A DNA stretch of 64,000 bases, from contig NZ_LGAA01000007.1 of the NCBI RefSeq assembly GCF_001294465.1, positions 62,001 to 126,000 of the forward strand, written 5' to 3'. Of the stretch, positions 27,836-38,400 are shown one piece after another. This DNA comes from Moellerella wisconsensis ATCC 35017. Lineage in GTDB: Bacteria > Pseudomonadota > Gammaproteobacteria > Enterobacterales > Enterobacteriaceae. Under the pieces are notes generated by a model. It was given only the letters and a program-made list of their open reading frames with translations, was not told the origin of the DNA and searched no databases. How positions within the stretch are numbered: the first letter of the stretch is position 1; each line of letters starts with the position of its first letter. Made by a program: the position numbers and the translations under genes.

Positions 27836-28594
27836 TTAGCATAGCTCCAGTTGCACGTTATGCTGTCCAATTACTTGTTGGATGCTATCTGGTGGCATTT
27901 TATCGGTAAATAAATAATCAATTAAATTCATATTACCGAGATTTACCATAGCGTTACGACCAAATTTTGAATGATCGGTAACTAACATAACGCAGCGAGA
28001 GTTTTCGATAATTGCGCGTTTAGTTCGAACCTCATGATAATCGAATTCGAGCAAAGAGCCGTCGGTATCGATACCGCTGATCCCTAGGATCCCATAATCA
28101 AGCCGAAATTGTGAGATGAAATCTAAGGTAGCTTCACCTACGATCCCGCCATCACGGGTACGGACTTCTCCGCCCGCTAAGATTAAACGAAAATCTTCTT
28201 TCGGACTAAGCAGAGTGGCAACATTGAGATTATTGGTCACGACCCGGAGATTCTTGTGATTAAACAAGGCATGAGCAACCGCTTCTGGCGTTGTTCCGAT
28301 ATCAATAAATAGCGTTGCGCCATCGGGAATTTGACTGGCGACGCGTTGGGCGATACGTGCCTTTTCATCTGACCACATAATTTTACGGTCATGATAGGCG
28401 GTATTTACCGAGCTAGACGGCAACGCAGCTCCACCGTGATGACGCTGAATTTTATTTTGTTCGGCGAGTTCGTTTAGGTCACGACGAATAGTTTGAGGAC
28501 TGACCTCAAAATGTTCCACCAGTTCTTCAGTGCTGACATAGCCTTGAATACGGACAAGTTCGATAATCGCATCATGTCGCTGTGTTTGCTTCAC
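27836..28594 (-). CDS. glpR: DeoR-family glycerol-3-phosphate regulon repressor
   Basis: A 252-residue repressor. The DeoR helix-turn-helix is STEELVEHFEVSPQTIRRDL (about 21-40) and the sensor domain has ATLFIDIGTTPEAVAHAL, VVTNNLNVATLL, LILAGGEVRTRDGGIVG and LGISGIDTDGSLLEFDYHE. In E. coli it represses the glp regulon and is released by glycerol-3-phosphate. It is last in glpE-glpG-glpR, 29 bp after glpG, and its likely target glpD follows. Confidence 0.96.
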   Translation of the reverse strand: MKQTQRHDAIIELVRIQGYVSTEELVEHFEVSPQTIRRDLNELAEQNKIQRHHGGAALPSSSVNTAYHDRKIMWSDEKARIAQRVASQIPDGATLFIDIGTTPEAVAHALFNHKNLRVVTNNLNVATLLSPKEDFRLILAGGEVRTRDGGIVGEATLDFISQFRLDYGILGISGIDTDGSLLEFDYHEVRTKRAIIENSRCVMLVTDHSKFGRNAMVNLGNMNLIDYLFTDKMPPDSIQQVIGQHNVQLELC

Positions 28595-28623
28595 AGTAGT
28601 TGACCTCTAATAATTTATTAACG

Positions 28624-29469
28624 TCACTGAGAGTGCTTAGAGCTAAATGTATGCCTATTATCCCATACTCCCATCAATAAGCCGATGATTAACCCCGAAG
28701 TATGTGCGGCATTAGCAATATGCATTCCTAAAATATCGAAATAGCCAAAGAACAGCCAGAGAATTGAGAATGCCATTAGCCCCCGAGGTATCCCGAGACC
28801 GCGTTCTGGTTGCCTCTCTCCCATTAACCAAACATAGCTTATTAGCGCGTAAACGACACCAGATAGCCCGCCAAAGTTAGGTCCACTGAACACCGATTGT
28901 CCCCAGTTGCTGAATAATGCGGCAACCAGTGTAATAGTTAATAGTTTACCGAAACCGAGTTGACGCTCAACTTGGCCGGCTAAATACCACCATAACGCTA
29001 AATTAAAGGCGATATGTGAAATTGAAAAATGTAGAAATGCGGGCGTAAACCAACGCCAAAGTTCCGCTTTTTGATGATCCATCGGCCAAGCTAAATAGCT
29101 CATAACATTGTGATTTGAGGTTATTTGCATCCATAGATAAACCACAATACACAAGCCAAGAACACCTATCGTCAATGGTCCAGATTGGCTTTTTAAATAA
29201 CCAAACGTGAGATAATTCGGATATTGAAAATGGTTATTGGTATCTCCAGTTTGCCAACTAGCCGCTTGATAGCGAGCATCTAATGGATTGTGTAAAAACT
29301 CGGTCAGCTGCTGTTGAACTTGATCTATATGCTGATTATCTAACAGCCATAATTCAACCTGATGGTTATTATTGGCTGGGCGCATTTCCAATTGAATATT
29401 CTGGGTGGCCATATAATCAACAAAAGCCTGAGCGATGCGTGGATTATCGAGAGATATTACATGGATCAT
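28624..29469 (-). CDS. glpG: Rhomboid intramembrane serine protease
   Basis: A 281-residue rhomboid with a cytosolic N-terminal domain (about 1-70) and six membrane helices. The catalytic dyad is Ser203 in GLSGVVYAL and His256 in NAAHTSG; the oxyanion-side motif SHIAFNLALWWYLAGQVE (151-168) is conserved. It cleaves transmembrane helices of membrane proteins; in E. coli relatives it takes part in membrane protein quality control. It starts 17 bp after glpE in the same operon. Confidence 0.96.
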   Translation of the reverse strand: MIHVISLDNPRIAQAFVDYMATQNIQLEMRPANNNHQVELWLLDNQHIDQVQQQLTEFLHNPLDARYQAASWQTGDTNNHFQYPNYLTFGYLKSQSGPLTIGVLGLCIVVYLWMQITSNHNVMSYLAWPMDHQKAELWRWFTPAFLHFSISHIAFNLALWWYLAGQVERQLGFGKLLTITLVAALFSNWGQSVFSGPNFGGLSGVVYALISYVWLMGERQPERGLGIPRGLMAFSILWLFFGYFDILGMHIANAAHTSGLIIGLLMGVWDNRHTFSSKHSQ

Positions 29470-29486
29470 CAGTATGGGTAGCCTAA

Positions 29487-29810
29487 TTAAAGTGATGTAA
29501 CCGCGTGTGGATACTGCTTAAGCCAAGCTTCAAAACCGCCACGGATACTGTAGACCGTTTCAAAACCAAGATTAATTAAATATTGTGCAGCGCCTTGACT
29601 GCTGATGCCATGGTAACACATCACCATCACGGGTTTATCGTAGTCGGCATCTTTGGTAAATGCATTAATACTGTCGTTCGTCAGATGAAATGCTCCGTTG
29701 GCATGGCCGGCACGAAAACTTTGAGGGTCACGGATATCGACTAATAACGCAGTGCCTTCAGATAAAAACTGCTGGGCTTGTTCGGGTGATATTGTTTGAA
29801 AATAGTCCAT
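29487..29810 (-). CDS. glpE: Thiosulfate sulfurtransferase GlpE (single rhodanese domain)
   Basis: A 107-residue single-domain rhodanese. Conserved pieces are [21 protein letters not shown] and the active-site loop [16 protein letters not shown] with nucleophile Cys65. It transfers sulfane sulfur from thiosulfate to cyanide or thiol acceptors; its physiological acceptor is not clear. First gene of glpEGR. Confidence 0.95.
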   Translation of the reverse strand: MDYFQTISPEQAQQFLSEGTALLVDIRDPQSFRAGHANGAFHLTNDSINAFTKDADYDKPVMVMCYHGISSQGAAQYLINLGFETVYSIRGGFEAWLKQYPHAVTSL

Positions 29811-30202
29811 AGGATCTCTAAATCTGTGTTAATTATCGGTCTTTAGGTGATGATATTGCGTTTATTTTTATTCCGTTACGACGTTGCCGGCGCAATATTT
29901 CTGATTAAATGCTCATTACGTTTTATATTTATGCTTAGCTTTTTTATCCCGTCTATAATGGGTTCAAATGCTGGGTTTATCATCGATATAGTGAATGTGA
30001 AGATAAAATATAAGCTTCTGCAATCGGATGCAATGTAAGTTATTTAGGAAGTGTTCGAATTGTTTGAATTATTCAGGGTATCTAAATGATATACCCTGAA
30101 TTTATTTATTCATTTGGTGCCTTTGCAGGCTATCACCAGTATATCAGCTTGCCTATTAATAATGACGGCAATAGAGCCGTCATTGATATTACGTGTAGAG
30201 GA
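29811..30202. other. Intergenic region between nfuA and glpE
   Basis: About 390 bp holding the nfuA terminator (30161-30184), a second perfect hairpin (arms 30072-30081 and 30091-30100, TTCAGGGTAT/ATACCCTGAA), and presumably the glpE promoter. A 63-codon plus-strand frame here has no family resemblance. Confidence 0.55.
30161..30184 (-). terminator. Terminator of nfuA
   Basis: Perfect 8-bp stem AATGACGG/CCGTCATT with an 8-nt loop, 18 bp after the nfuA stop, followed on the minus strand by AUUAAUAGG. Confidence 0.7.
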
Positions 30203-30784
30203 TCAATAGTATGAGTGATCGCCACGCTGATGTTCGGTAAGGTCTCGAACGCCTTTTAACTCATCGGCAAACATATTCAATAACTCTTTTTCGATCCCTT
30301 CTTTTAAGGTGACATCAACCATTGAACAGCCGTTACAACCGCCACCAAATTGCAGAATTGCAAAGCCTTCATCGGTGATTTCCATCAACGAGACTTTACC
30401 GCCATGGCTGGCGAGTTGTGGGTTAATTTGAGATTGCAAAACGTATTCAACGCGCTCAACTAATGGTGAGTCGTCAGACACTTTACGCATTTTCGCATTT
30501 GGTGCTTTTAAGGTCAGCTGTGAACCTAATTGGTCGGTGACAAAATCTATTTCTGCATCTTCTAAGAACGGTGCGCTGATTTCATCAACATACGCTGATA
30601 ATTGCTCAAATTTTAATTCGGTATCTGTGGCTTCGACTGCATCAGGTGGGCAGTAAGAAACACCGCATTCCGCAGAAGGAGTACCTGGATTAATCACAAA
30701 CACTCTAATTTGCGTTCCGGGTTCTTGATTTGCCAGCAGTTTGACAAAATGGGCCTGTGCCGCTTCTGTAATATTAATCATCAT
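30203..30784 (-). CDS. nfuA: Fe-S biogenesis protein NfuA
   Basis: A 193-residue protein with an N-terminal degenerate A-type carrier domain ([20 protein letters not shown]) and a C-terminal Nfu domain with the cluster-binding CxxC in [20 protein letters not shown]. It carries 4Fe-4S clusters to targets under oxidative or iron stress. The tail [13 protein letters not shown] is as in E. coli. Either of two adjacent Met codons may start it. It follows gntX in the same order as in E. coli. Confidence 0.96.
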   Translation of the reverse strand: MMINITEAAQAHFVKLLANQEPGTQIRVFVINPGTPSAECGVSYCPPDAVEATDTELKFEQLSAYVDEISAPFLEDAEIDFVTDQLGSQLTLKAPNAKMRKVSDDSPLVERVEYVLQSQINPQLASHGGKVSLMEITDEGFAILQFGGGCNGCSMVDVTLKEGIEKELLNMFADELKGVRDLTEHQRGDHSYY

Positions 30785-30852
30785 ATTTTTGCTCGCTACT
30801 CAATAATAGTTGACTGCTTTAGTTGGTTATAATACGCCCATTCTACCCTGAT

Positions 30853-31536
30853 CTACAAGGTGCGGCATATAGACCATGCCTGTACAGTGCTTGCACCCGC
30901 ACAAATAAGCAATTCTGCCGCGCTATTCATGGTGGTACCGGTGGTAATAACGTCATCAAATAGGGCGATATGCCGTTCTTGTACCGAGCCATGTAAGGAG
31001 AATGCGTGTTGCAAATTGCGCTGTCGTTGGGTGCGATTCAGTGTTGTCTGCGTTAGTGTATCACGACTCCGAGTTAATAATTCGCTTGAATATTCTATGT
31101 TCAACCATTTAGCTATTAACTCACCGATTTGATTAACTTGGTCGAATCCTCGCTGCCAACGCCGTCGCCGATGCAGTGGTATTCCGATGATAATATTTGG
31201 TTTATTCCATTTTAATTGGCGATAGCCATGCAGCCAGCGCAACACAAATAGCCGGGCTAGTGTATGGGATAATTGGGGATGAGGATGAAACTTATATTGC
31301 TGAATCAGATTGCGTAAAGGGGCAATATAAGGAGTTACCGCAATTAATTTTTGCCATGCTGGAGGAGTGACTAAACATTCGCCACAGGTTATTTTATTGT
31401 ATTCAATAGATTGCGCGCAGCGAGAGCAGGCGAGGGGATAACTCGGTAATTGGCGATAGCAGAAAGAGCATATTCCCTGACAGGGTAATTTTAATCGTTG
31501 ATGGCATAGCCAACAGTAGCCTTCGATTGCTAGCAT
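30853..31536 (-). CDS. gntX: ComF/GntX family phosphoribosyltransferase-like protein
   Basis: About 227 residues. An N-terminal zinc-finger-like part has Cys pairs ([28 protein letters not shown]), and the PRTase-like part has [21 protein letters not shown] and the PRPP-loop-like [16 protein letters not shown] near the C-terminus. The family relates to ComFC of competent bacteria and has been linked to use of extracellular DNA. The ATG at 31536 begins the conserved [11 protein letters not shown]; a longer frame overlaps bioH and is rejected. It is divergent from bioH with only 34 bp between starts. Confidence 0.92.
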   Translation of the reverse strand: MLAIEGYCWLCHQRLKLPCQGICSFCYRQLPSYPLACSRCAQSIEYNKITCGECLVTPPAWQKLIAVTPYIAPLRNLIQQYKFHPHPQLSHTLARLFVLRWLHGYRQLKWNKPNIIIGIPLHRRRRWQRGFDQVNQIGELIAKWLNIEYSSELLTRSRDTLTQTTLNRTQRQRNLQHAFSLHGSVQERHIALFDDVITTGTTMNSAAELLICAGASTVQAWSICRTL

Positions 31537-31570
31537 AAGGGCTTCCCGGGAAGAAAAAGAGAGTGTAACA

Positions 31571-32389
31571 ATGGCAGAGCTATACTGGCAGACAGTAGGA
31601 GAAGGTAAACAAGATATTGTATTGCTGCATGGTTGGGGGCTGAATGCGGAAGTATGGCGTTCCATTGCTTTGCGAGGCGCTGGGCAATATCGTTTTCATT
31701 TAGTTGACTTGCCGGGATATGGCCGTAGTCAGGAATTTCCAGCGATGTCACTGCAACATATGTCTGATCAGATTTGGCAGCATGCAACGCAAATACTGAC
31801 TCAGCCAGCAATTTGGTTAGGTTGGTCATTAGGTGGGCTGGTCGCTAGTCGTATTGCCATTGATCATGCTGCACAAATAACGGGATTAGCGACTGTGGCT
31901 TCATCGCCATGTTTTCATCAGCAAGATGACGGCTGGCCGGGAATTAAGCCCGAGATATTGAGTGGTTTTGAGCAGCAATTAGCTCATCATTTTCAGCGAA
32001 CCGTTGAGCGCTTTTTGGCTTTACAGACGCTGGGTACTGCTAGCGCCCGTGAAGATGCGCGTTTGCTCAAATCTATTGTGCTTGAATTACCGATACCTAA
32101 GGTTGAAATTCTTAATGCGGGATTAGAAATTTTACGCACGGTAGATTTAAGGCAGTCGCTGAAAGAGATATCGATACCATTTTTACGGATTTATGGTTAT
32201 TTGGATGGCTTAGTACCACGCCGAGTGGTGCCATTAATTGATGATTTATATCCTAGCTCATCGTCGGCGATAATGCGTAATTGTGCACATGCACCTTTTA
32301 TCTCGCATCCAGAAGAATTTTTAGCGTTATTGGCTGATTTTACTGCTTCGATTGACGACCAAAAACAGTGTGAGTTAAGGCCAAAATAG
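31571..32389 (+). CDS. bioH: Pimeloyl-[acyl-carrier protein] methyl ester esterase
   Basis: A 272-residue alpha/beta-hydrolase. The fold shows [13 protein letters not shown] (oxyanion), the nucleophile elbow GWSLGG with Ser86, Asp212 in [10 protein letters not shown] and His240 in [10 protein letters not shown]. It removes the methyl group from pimeloyl-ACP methyl ester to end pimelate synthesis for biotin. It is convergent with the large toxin gene across about 95 bp. Confidence 0.95.
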   Translation: MAELYWQTVGEGKQDIVLLHGWGLNAEVWRSIALRGAGQYRFHLVDLPGYGRSQEFPAMSLQHMSDQIWQHATQILTQPAIWLGWSLGGLVASRIAIDHAAQITGLATVASSPCFHQQDDGWPGIKPEILSGFEQQLAHHFQRTVERFLALQTLGTASAREDARLLKSIVLELPIPKVEILNAGLEILRTVDLRQSLKEISIPFLRIYGYLDGLVPRRVVPLIDDLYPSSSSAIMRNCAHAPFISHPEEFLALLADFTASIDDQKQCELRPK

Positions 32390-32394
32390 TTGGT

Positions 32395-32422
32395 GGACTA
32401 GCGGAGCAATGCCTCGCTAGTC
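32395..32422. terminator. Hairpin between convergent bioH and the toxin gene
   Basis: 8-bp stem GACTAGCG (32396-32403) with CGCTAGTC (32415-32422), extendable with a bulge. No strong U-run on either side. Confidence 0.5.
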
Positions 32423-32483
32423 TAATATAGATTTAATCAATAAATCATAGGGTTGTGCTTGAGAGAGTTAAGTTGTGTGGTGT

Positions 32484-35400
32484 TTAACTGGCTCGACGAA
32501 TATAGCCTTCAAAAGCCATAGTAGGATCCCAAGGGGTATGCTGAGGACCCCCAGAAGCTAACTGGCTTTCTGTTGCGGTAAGATATTGGGTGGCTAACGC
32601 GCTGACTAAATAATCAATCCGTTGCTGCTGATTACTATCGACCAGCCCCGGCAGCTCTTTATGGTGATAAATTGACGGCGCTTGTTTTTTACTGTTTAGG
32701 CTGGTGGCTGAAATAGTGACTTTGCGGCCATGTTCCGATTCATAAATATATTCATTAGTGCCATCAATTGAATTTTGGCGTGTCGTCGGAGTAGTATTGA
32801 AGCCGATGAGATAAATACTGTCTTTTTTATGCGGATCGATAATAAATGATCTGCCAGCAGAATAGCCATCGATAACAAAAACAGTTTTCCCGCCGCCGCT
32901 GTACAAATTATCGTCATGACCGTTTGAAATCAATAAATCATTATCTTTGCCTGCCGATAAATTATTGTTGTCTCCGCCCCCTGACAGTAGATTATTGCCT
33001 CCCGAGACAAATAAATTGTCATCGAGTGAGTTACCTTTAATCACTCGCCCATGTTCACTTTCATCATCGATACGGTGATAACCATAAGGCAAATCTATAA
33101 CATTATAACGTTGAGATGTTTCACGGTTTAAATCTAGATTGATATTATTGGTTCGCAGCTCAAGCGTGGGTTCTCTGCCTTGCAGTGTACTCGAGAATTC
33201 GTCCATAGGACGCCATGGATTGAAATTTGGGGATAACTTGGCTGCTTTAGCTTGAACGGTTAAGTGATTGACGAAGTCATCTAAGTTAGCGCTATCAAGA
33301 TTAGGCAGTATTTCTGTGAGTGCCCCATAGTGATGTACTTGATTTTGTGCATTTTTATCGATGGTCGGTTGTTTAATATTAACCACGCGACCAGTTGCCG
33401 AGGTATAGCGGTGCAGTACAGTGCCATCCGTGGCCGTTTTGACACGGTAGGATGAATCAAAATTGACTAAGTGGATACGGTTATGACCCCAATCATCATC
33501 GATATAAACTGTGCTTTTATTTCCATTGCCGTCAATCAGATAGTGATCATTTCCTTGTTGCCCTTGCAGGGTATCATTACCTTGCAAAGAGAGCAGTAAA
33601 TCACTTTTATTACCGCCTTGCAGATGATTATTTCCAGCGCCGCCATACAGCGCATTGTATCCTCCCGTCGCTGAGATAGAATCATCTTTATCGCCGCCGA
33701 TAAACACATGGCCGGAGTTACTTAGATCAACCACAGGCTGGGAATTTTTGCTTTTACGTAAATCAATGAGCCCATTTTCGGCACTGTCGCCTTTGGCTAT
33801 CACCTTGATATTATCTTTCTGTGTCGGCGTGAGTTGATTGATGGGAGTGATTTGACTATCGAAAGTATCTAATTGAATCTTGAAAAGATTATTATATTGA
33901 TCCTGTATTAGCACGTTATTGGCGGTGAGTTGATCAAAGTTTTGAAAACGAATAGCCAGTTTTTGTTGCCTCAATGGTCCCTTGAGATACAAAGTATTAT
34001 TTTCCATTTTCAACTGAAAACCATTTTCTGTCGGCAGGGTAATAATAACTTTATCCTGTTCTCCATACTGTGTAGTGCCGCTTAGATTAGACACTTGTGA
34101 GAAATCGAAAATAATTTCGTTTTGTTCAAAATGGTCAGGAGTAATTTGATATATATCCTGTCCACGACTGACATTAATCAAACTATTGCGGTTGATGGCA
34201 GTAACTTGGTTATTTCTATCATCGCCGGTATAAACAAAATTTCTGGCCATTCCTATCGGAGTAAATATTCCCCATGCTGGTGTATTATATTTTCGGTCGT
34301 TATTAATCGTGATCATTTGCTGTGGCTGATCAAAATTAACACTATTAATTGTGGATTTTTGTCGGTCTAAATCTTGCAAATAACTAATATTAAATATATT
34401 GGCATTAATCTCATTTGGGCTATTTAGAGTCAGATGCTTTAATATCGACGTTAATTGAAAACCATCACGGGTTTGAAGATGATATTGGTGATTAGGTTGT
34501 CGACCATTATCGGTGTGTCGATAAACATTTTTGAATACGAGTTCAATTTTACTTTTAAGATGAGCATAGCTTCGGCCTTCAAGGGTTCCACCAGTAATAC
34601 CTACTTTTATCTTTAAATCAGTACCGGATACGGAGACTTGTTCAATCTCATCGAGAGAATAAGCTAAACTTACTTGGCTGTCAGAGGATGTATTTTCATT
34701 AATAATCACTGAATGGCTAAATATTTTTTCACCATAATAAGGTGAGTATTTCGGATTAATCATGGTTTTTTGTGAGAGTGTTTTTTTATCTTCATCAAAA
34801 ACATCTTTTATTTGATGAAAATCCTTAATTGTGTGTTCGACGGATAGGCGCTGAATATAGTAGCTATCATTACCTTCGCCGCCGATCGCCTCTCCTTCAG
34901 TTAATACCAGTTGATCGTCCCCGTCATCCCCAAATAAGGTATCTTTACCTGCGCCGCCATCTAATAAGTTATTATCGGCATTACCGCGTAAATTATCGTC
35001 AGTAGCTACTGGGGTTTTGACGATAATATTTTGGAAGTTTTTTAGTTCCCCTACATTGATAGTTTGTGTACCTTGCGCTTGTCGATAAATAATCTGCTGG
35101 CTAGATAAACTGATATCTGCATTATAACCATCAGGCAGAGCGCAAATTTCTAAAGTATCTTGTCCTTGTAGGGCATCGAAATATTTTTGTTTTAAGTTAA
35201 CACCAGCAGATGAATAAATATTGGTGCTGGTGTCCCATAATTGGAATAAATCATTTTTGTCCCCACCGACAAAGTATTTCGCCCCTTGCTGGGCAATAAA
35301 CCCATTTTCTTCTGTTTTTTTGCCAATAATAATATCGTTACCGTTAGCAGTATTAAAACTGGTACCGTTACGATAGGGAGCGAATAATAATTGCGCGATT

Positions 35401-38400
35401 CTAGCCTGGTCATTGACGACAGTTTCACTCAGTATTTTAATTGCTATATCATCATCCAGATCGGGATGATCCATAGAAGCATAATCTTTTTGTAAACTCA
35501 GTAAACGTAATTCTCTATCGACTAATTTTGCCAACTGCTCGGCTAATGGTAAGGTTGCAACTTCGTCTATTGGAATCGAAAAGCGCTGTTTGAACGCCTC
35601 TAAGGTAGGATCACTATATTCTGAATTAAAGATTAGCTGTTCATTGGTGTCTTCGATACCGGTTTTTATCAGTTTAGGGGCGGGTGCTTCTCGCTTTGTA
35701 TAGCCATTATTGCCAGGGATATTAACGGTCTCCATTTGACCATTCATTTCTAGGTCGTAATGTCGAATGATAAAATCGGCTTCTGCTGCGGTGAATGTCG
35801 GGGCATTTTGGCTAGAATAATAAACTTCACCGGTGCCATTGACGTTAGCGAATACGCTATAAGTGCCACCAAAAAAACTCCCATTCTTATATAAATAATA
35901 CTTTTTTTCTGCTTGTAAAATCGGTTTACCGATCACTGTCAAATAATCTTCAAAGCCCGCAGGTAGCAACGATGAACGGAAGCGCTCGATCTCTTCTAGG
36001 CGACTTTGTTCTTCAAAAGCAGCAACATACTGCAGTTGATTGATTCGGATCAGTGTGTCTGTACTAGGTGCGAGGCCAATAGCCGCCCGAGCACCCTCAA
36101 TAAATTTTTGTTCTAATGAAAGATCGACGTACGATTCAATGAGTTCAACGGCGCGAATACCCGAATAAATCATGCCTCCGACTAATAACGCGCCGCCGAT
36201 GACTAACCCAACCATTGGTACAACGCTAGAGCCGGCTAAAACACCAATTAATGTAATGCCGCTGATAGTTATTCCTGAGATTGATAGTCCCGCATTGACC
36301 ATTAAATCTTGGCGCATTTCGGGATCGCTGGTGGTTTCTAATTGGGTGAATATTTTGTATGCCTGATAACTGTCGAGGCCTATGCCAATTAAATTAAATA
36401 GAATAGATATCTTTCCTGCCATCGAGGCACCAGAGAAAACGGAACTTGCTTTGGCATATGAGATATTTAATAAAATCGGTTGAAGAATAATATCGCCATA
36501 ATTAAAAAAGGCAGAAGCGCATGAAATATAAATAAATTCTTCTAATTCAGACCGTTGTTCTTCGGTTAAATCTGGGTGGGATAACTGCGTAATCATGCTA
36601 TGAAGTGAATTGATAGTCGCGATCATTCCAACGCCTGCCATCATTTGTCCTGCTCGGTTAATCACTTTGGCATAGCGGGGTTGTTTAAAGCCGAGCGTAC
36701 GTAATTCATTAAGTGTTGAAGCATTCACTGGTGCGCCATCAGCATCGATTTGTTGCTGAATGATAGTAAGCTGTTTTGTCAGTATTGCATTGTCTGGAAT
36801 ATCAGCCCCAGAGGCGATAATATTTTGTATTCCGTTGCCATCTAATTGATTTTTTAGTATTTGTAGTAAATGGGTACTGTTGGGGTTATCGCCTAAAATA
36901 GTTAATGCCGACAGCAATTTTTTGGCATCAAAACGGGCATTAGTATACCAGTCTGAGCGCGAAAGATGGCTGGCATTTAGAGGGGCTCCATCAATAGTAA
37001 CGCCCAAGTTTTTTAAGCTATTAAAGGGAATATCATGTTTACCAAAGTGAACATTGAAATTGTCACTGGGCTGCATTAATGGTGAGGTTAAAATATTATT
37101 CCATTGCCTAGTAAGTAAGTTCCCATCGTCTAAGACGGTCTGTTTAGTCTGCTTAAATGTCGCACTAAAATCGTCGGGGGTAGAAAGATCAAAACCTGCT
37201 AATTGACCGCGTGATTGAGTCGTGCCATTTTCAAGCGTTATTTGCTGCTGCATATATTGGGTGACTATTTGGGTAAAATCGTTCTGAGCTTGATAAAAAT
37301 CGGGCTGATTAACGGTTAAAATTATGCCATTAGTATCAATAAAACGATAATTATGCTGGTCGCCGAGCTTCTGATAAAGCACCGTATATGGCGAGTTCTT
37401 TCCCTTTATTTGGTAAGCCTGACCAGCGATCCCACTATTAATAAGGTGTTTAAATGATTGATTATTTTCCGTGCTGTTATCATTATTGACGGAGGATTGA
37501 TAAAACTGCTGATACTGCGTTAATAGCTGGCTCTCTTCGATTGAAAGCATGCCTTGATGTTGCTTTTGCTGCAATTGGCTCATGTTTTCTAATGAACGAT
37601 AGAACTCATGTTCTTTATCTTGAGCTAGAAAAAACGCATATTGTAGGCTGATTTGTGGATCGTTGGGGTCGATTGTCTCGGTATTTTGATAGCGTATAGG
37701 TTTGAATAATGTAACCTGGGCATCGGGAGATATCTCTTTTGCAGTAGCCGATAGTATTGCGTGCTCTGCCATTAGTCGAGTATCCCATCGAATACTGGTA
37801 TCTAAGGCTTGTTTTAGGTTGAGATGACTTAAAGGCGCGTTATTCCCTTCAAAATTATCGTGATGTAGCCCGATAAAATTACTCAGCCGCTGCTGAAGTC
37901 TCGCTAGTTCCTCGGGTTGAATAATTGTGGTAAATAGAGTGGTGCGATCAAATTGACCATCCAATTTGGCGAATAATGGCTGAAGTTTATGAATTGAGGA
38001 GTCACTCAAATTTGTTAATATATTGGGATTTTCACCCAATGCTGTTAGTAAAGTCTGAACATCGATGGCTTGCTGTTGCAAGGATTGTGTTAAATCAAGA
38101 TTAAAAATAGTCTGCCATTGATCACTTTGACCGGCTTTTAATGAGCCATCATGATTAAAATAGGAATTCACTTTCTGACTGATTAAAGGATCATAAATCG
38201 CAGCTCTTACTTTATTAATATCTAATTTTCCATTAGATTTCATAAAATAATGACCAAAAGCAGGGTGTTTATCTAAAGTAATGTGGTCAAACTTAACCTC
38301 GGCTAATCCTAATTTATTCAGTACTTTCCTAACTATCGATTTGTTTTTTGATGACGTTATTATTGTTCCTTTTGGGGGACCAAGAATATCTTTAATTTTA

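Noticed and set aside
29847-30038. 63-codon frame between glpE and nfuA
   Set aside because: No ribosome site or family resemblance; the interval is explained by terminators and promoter.
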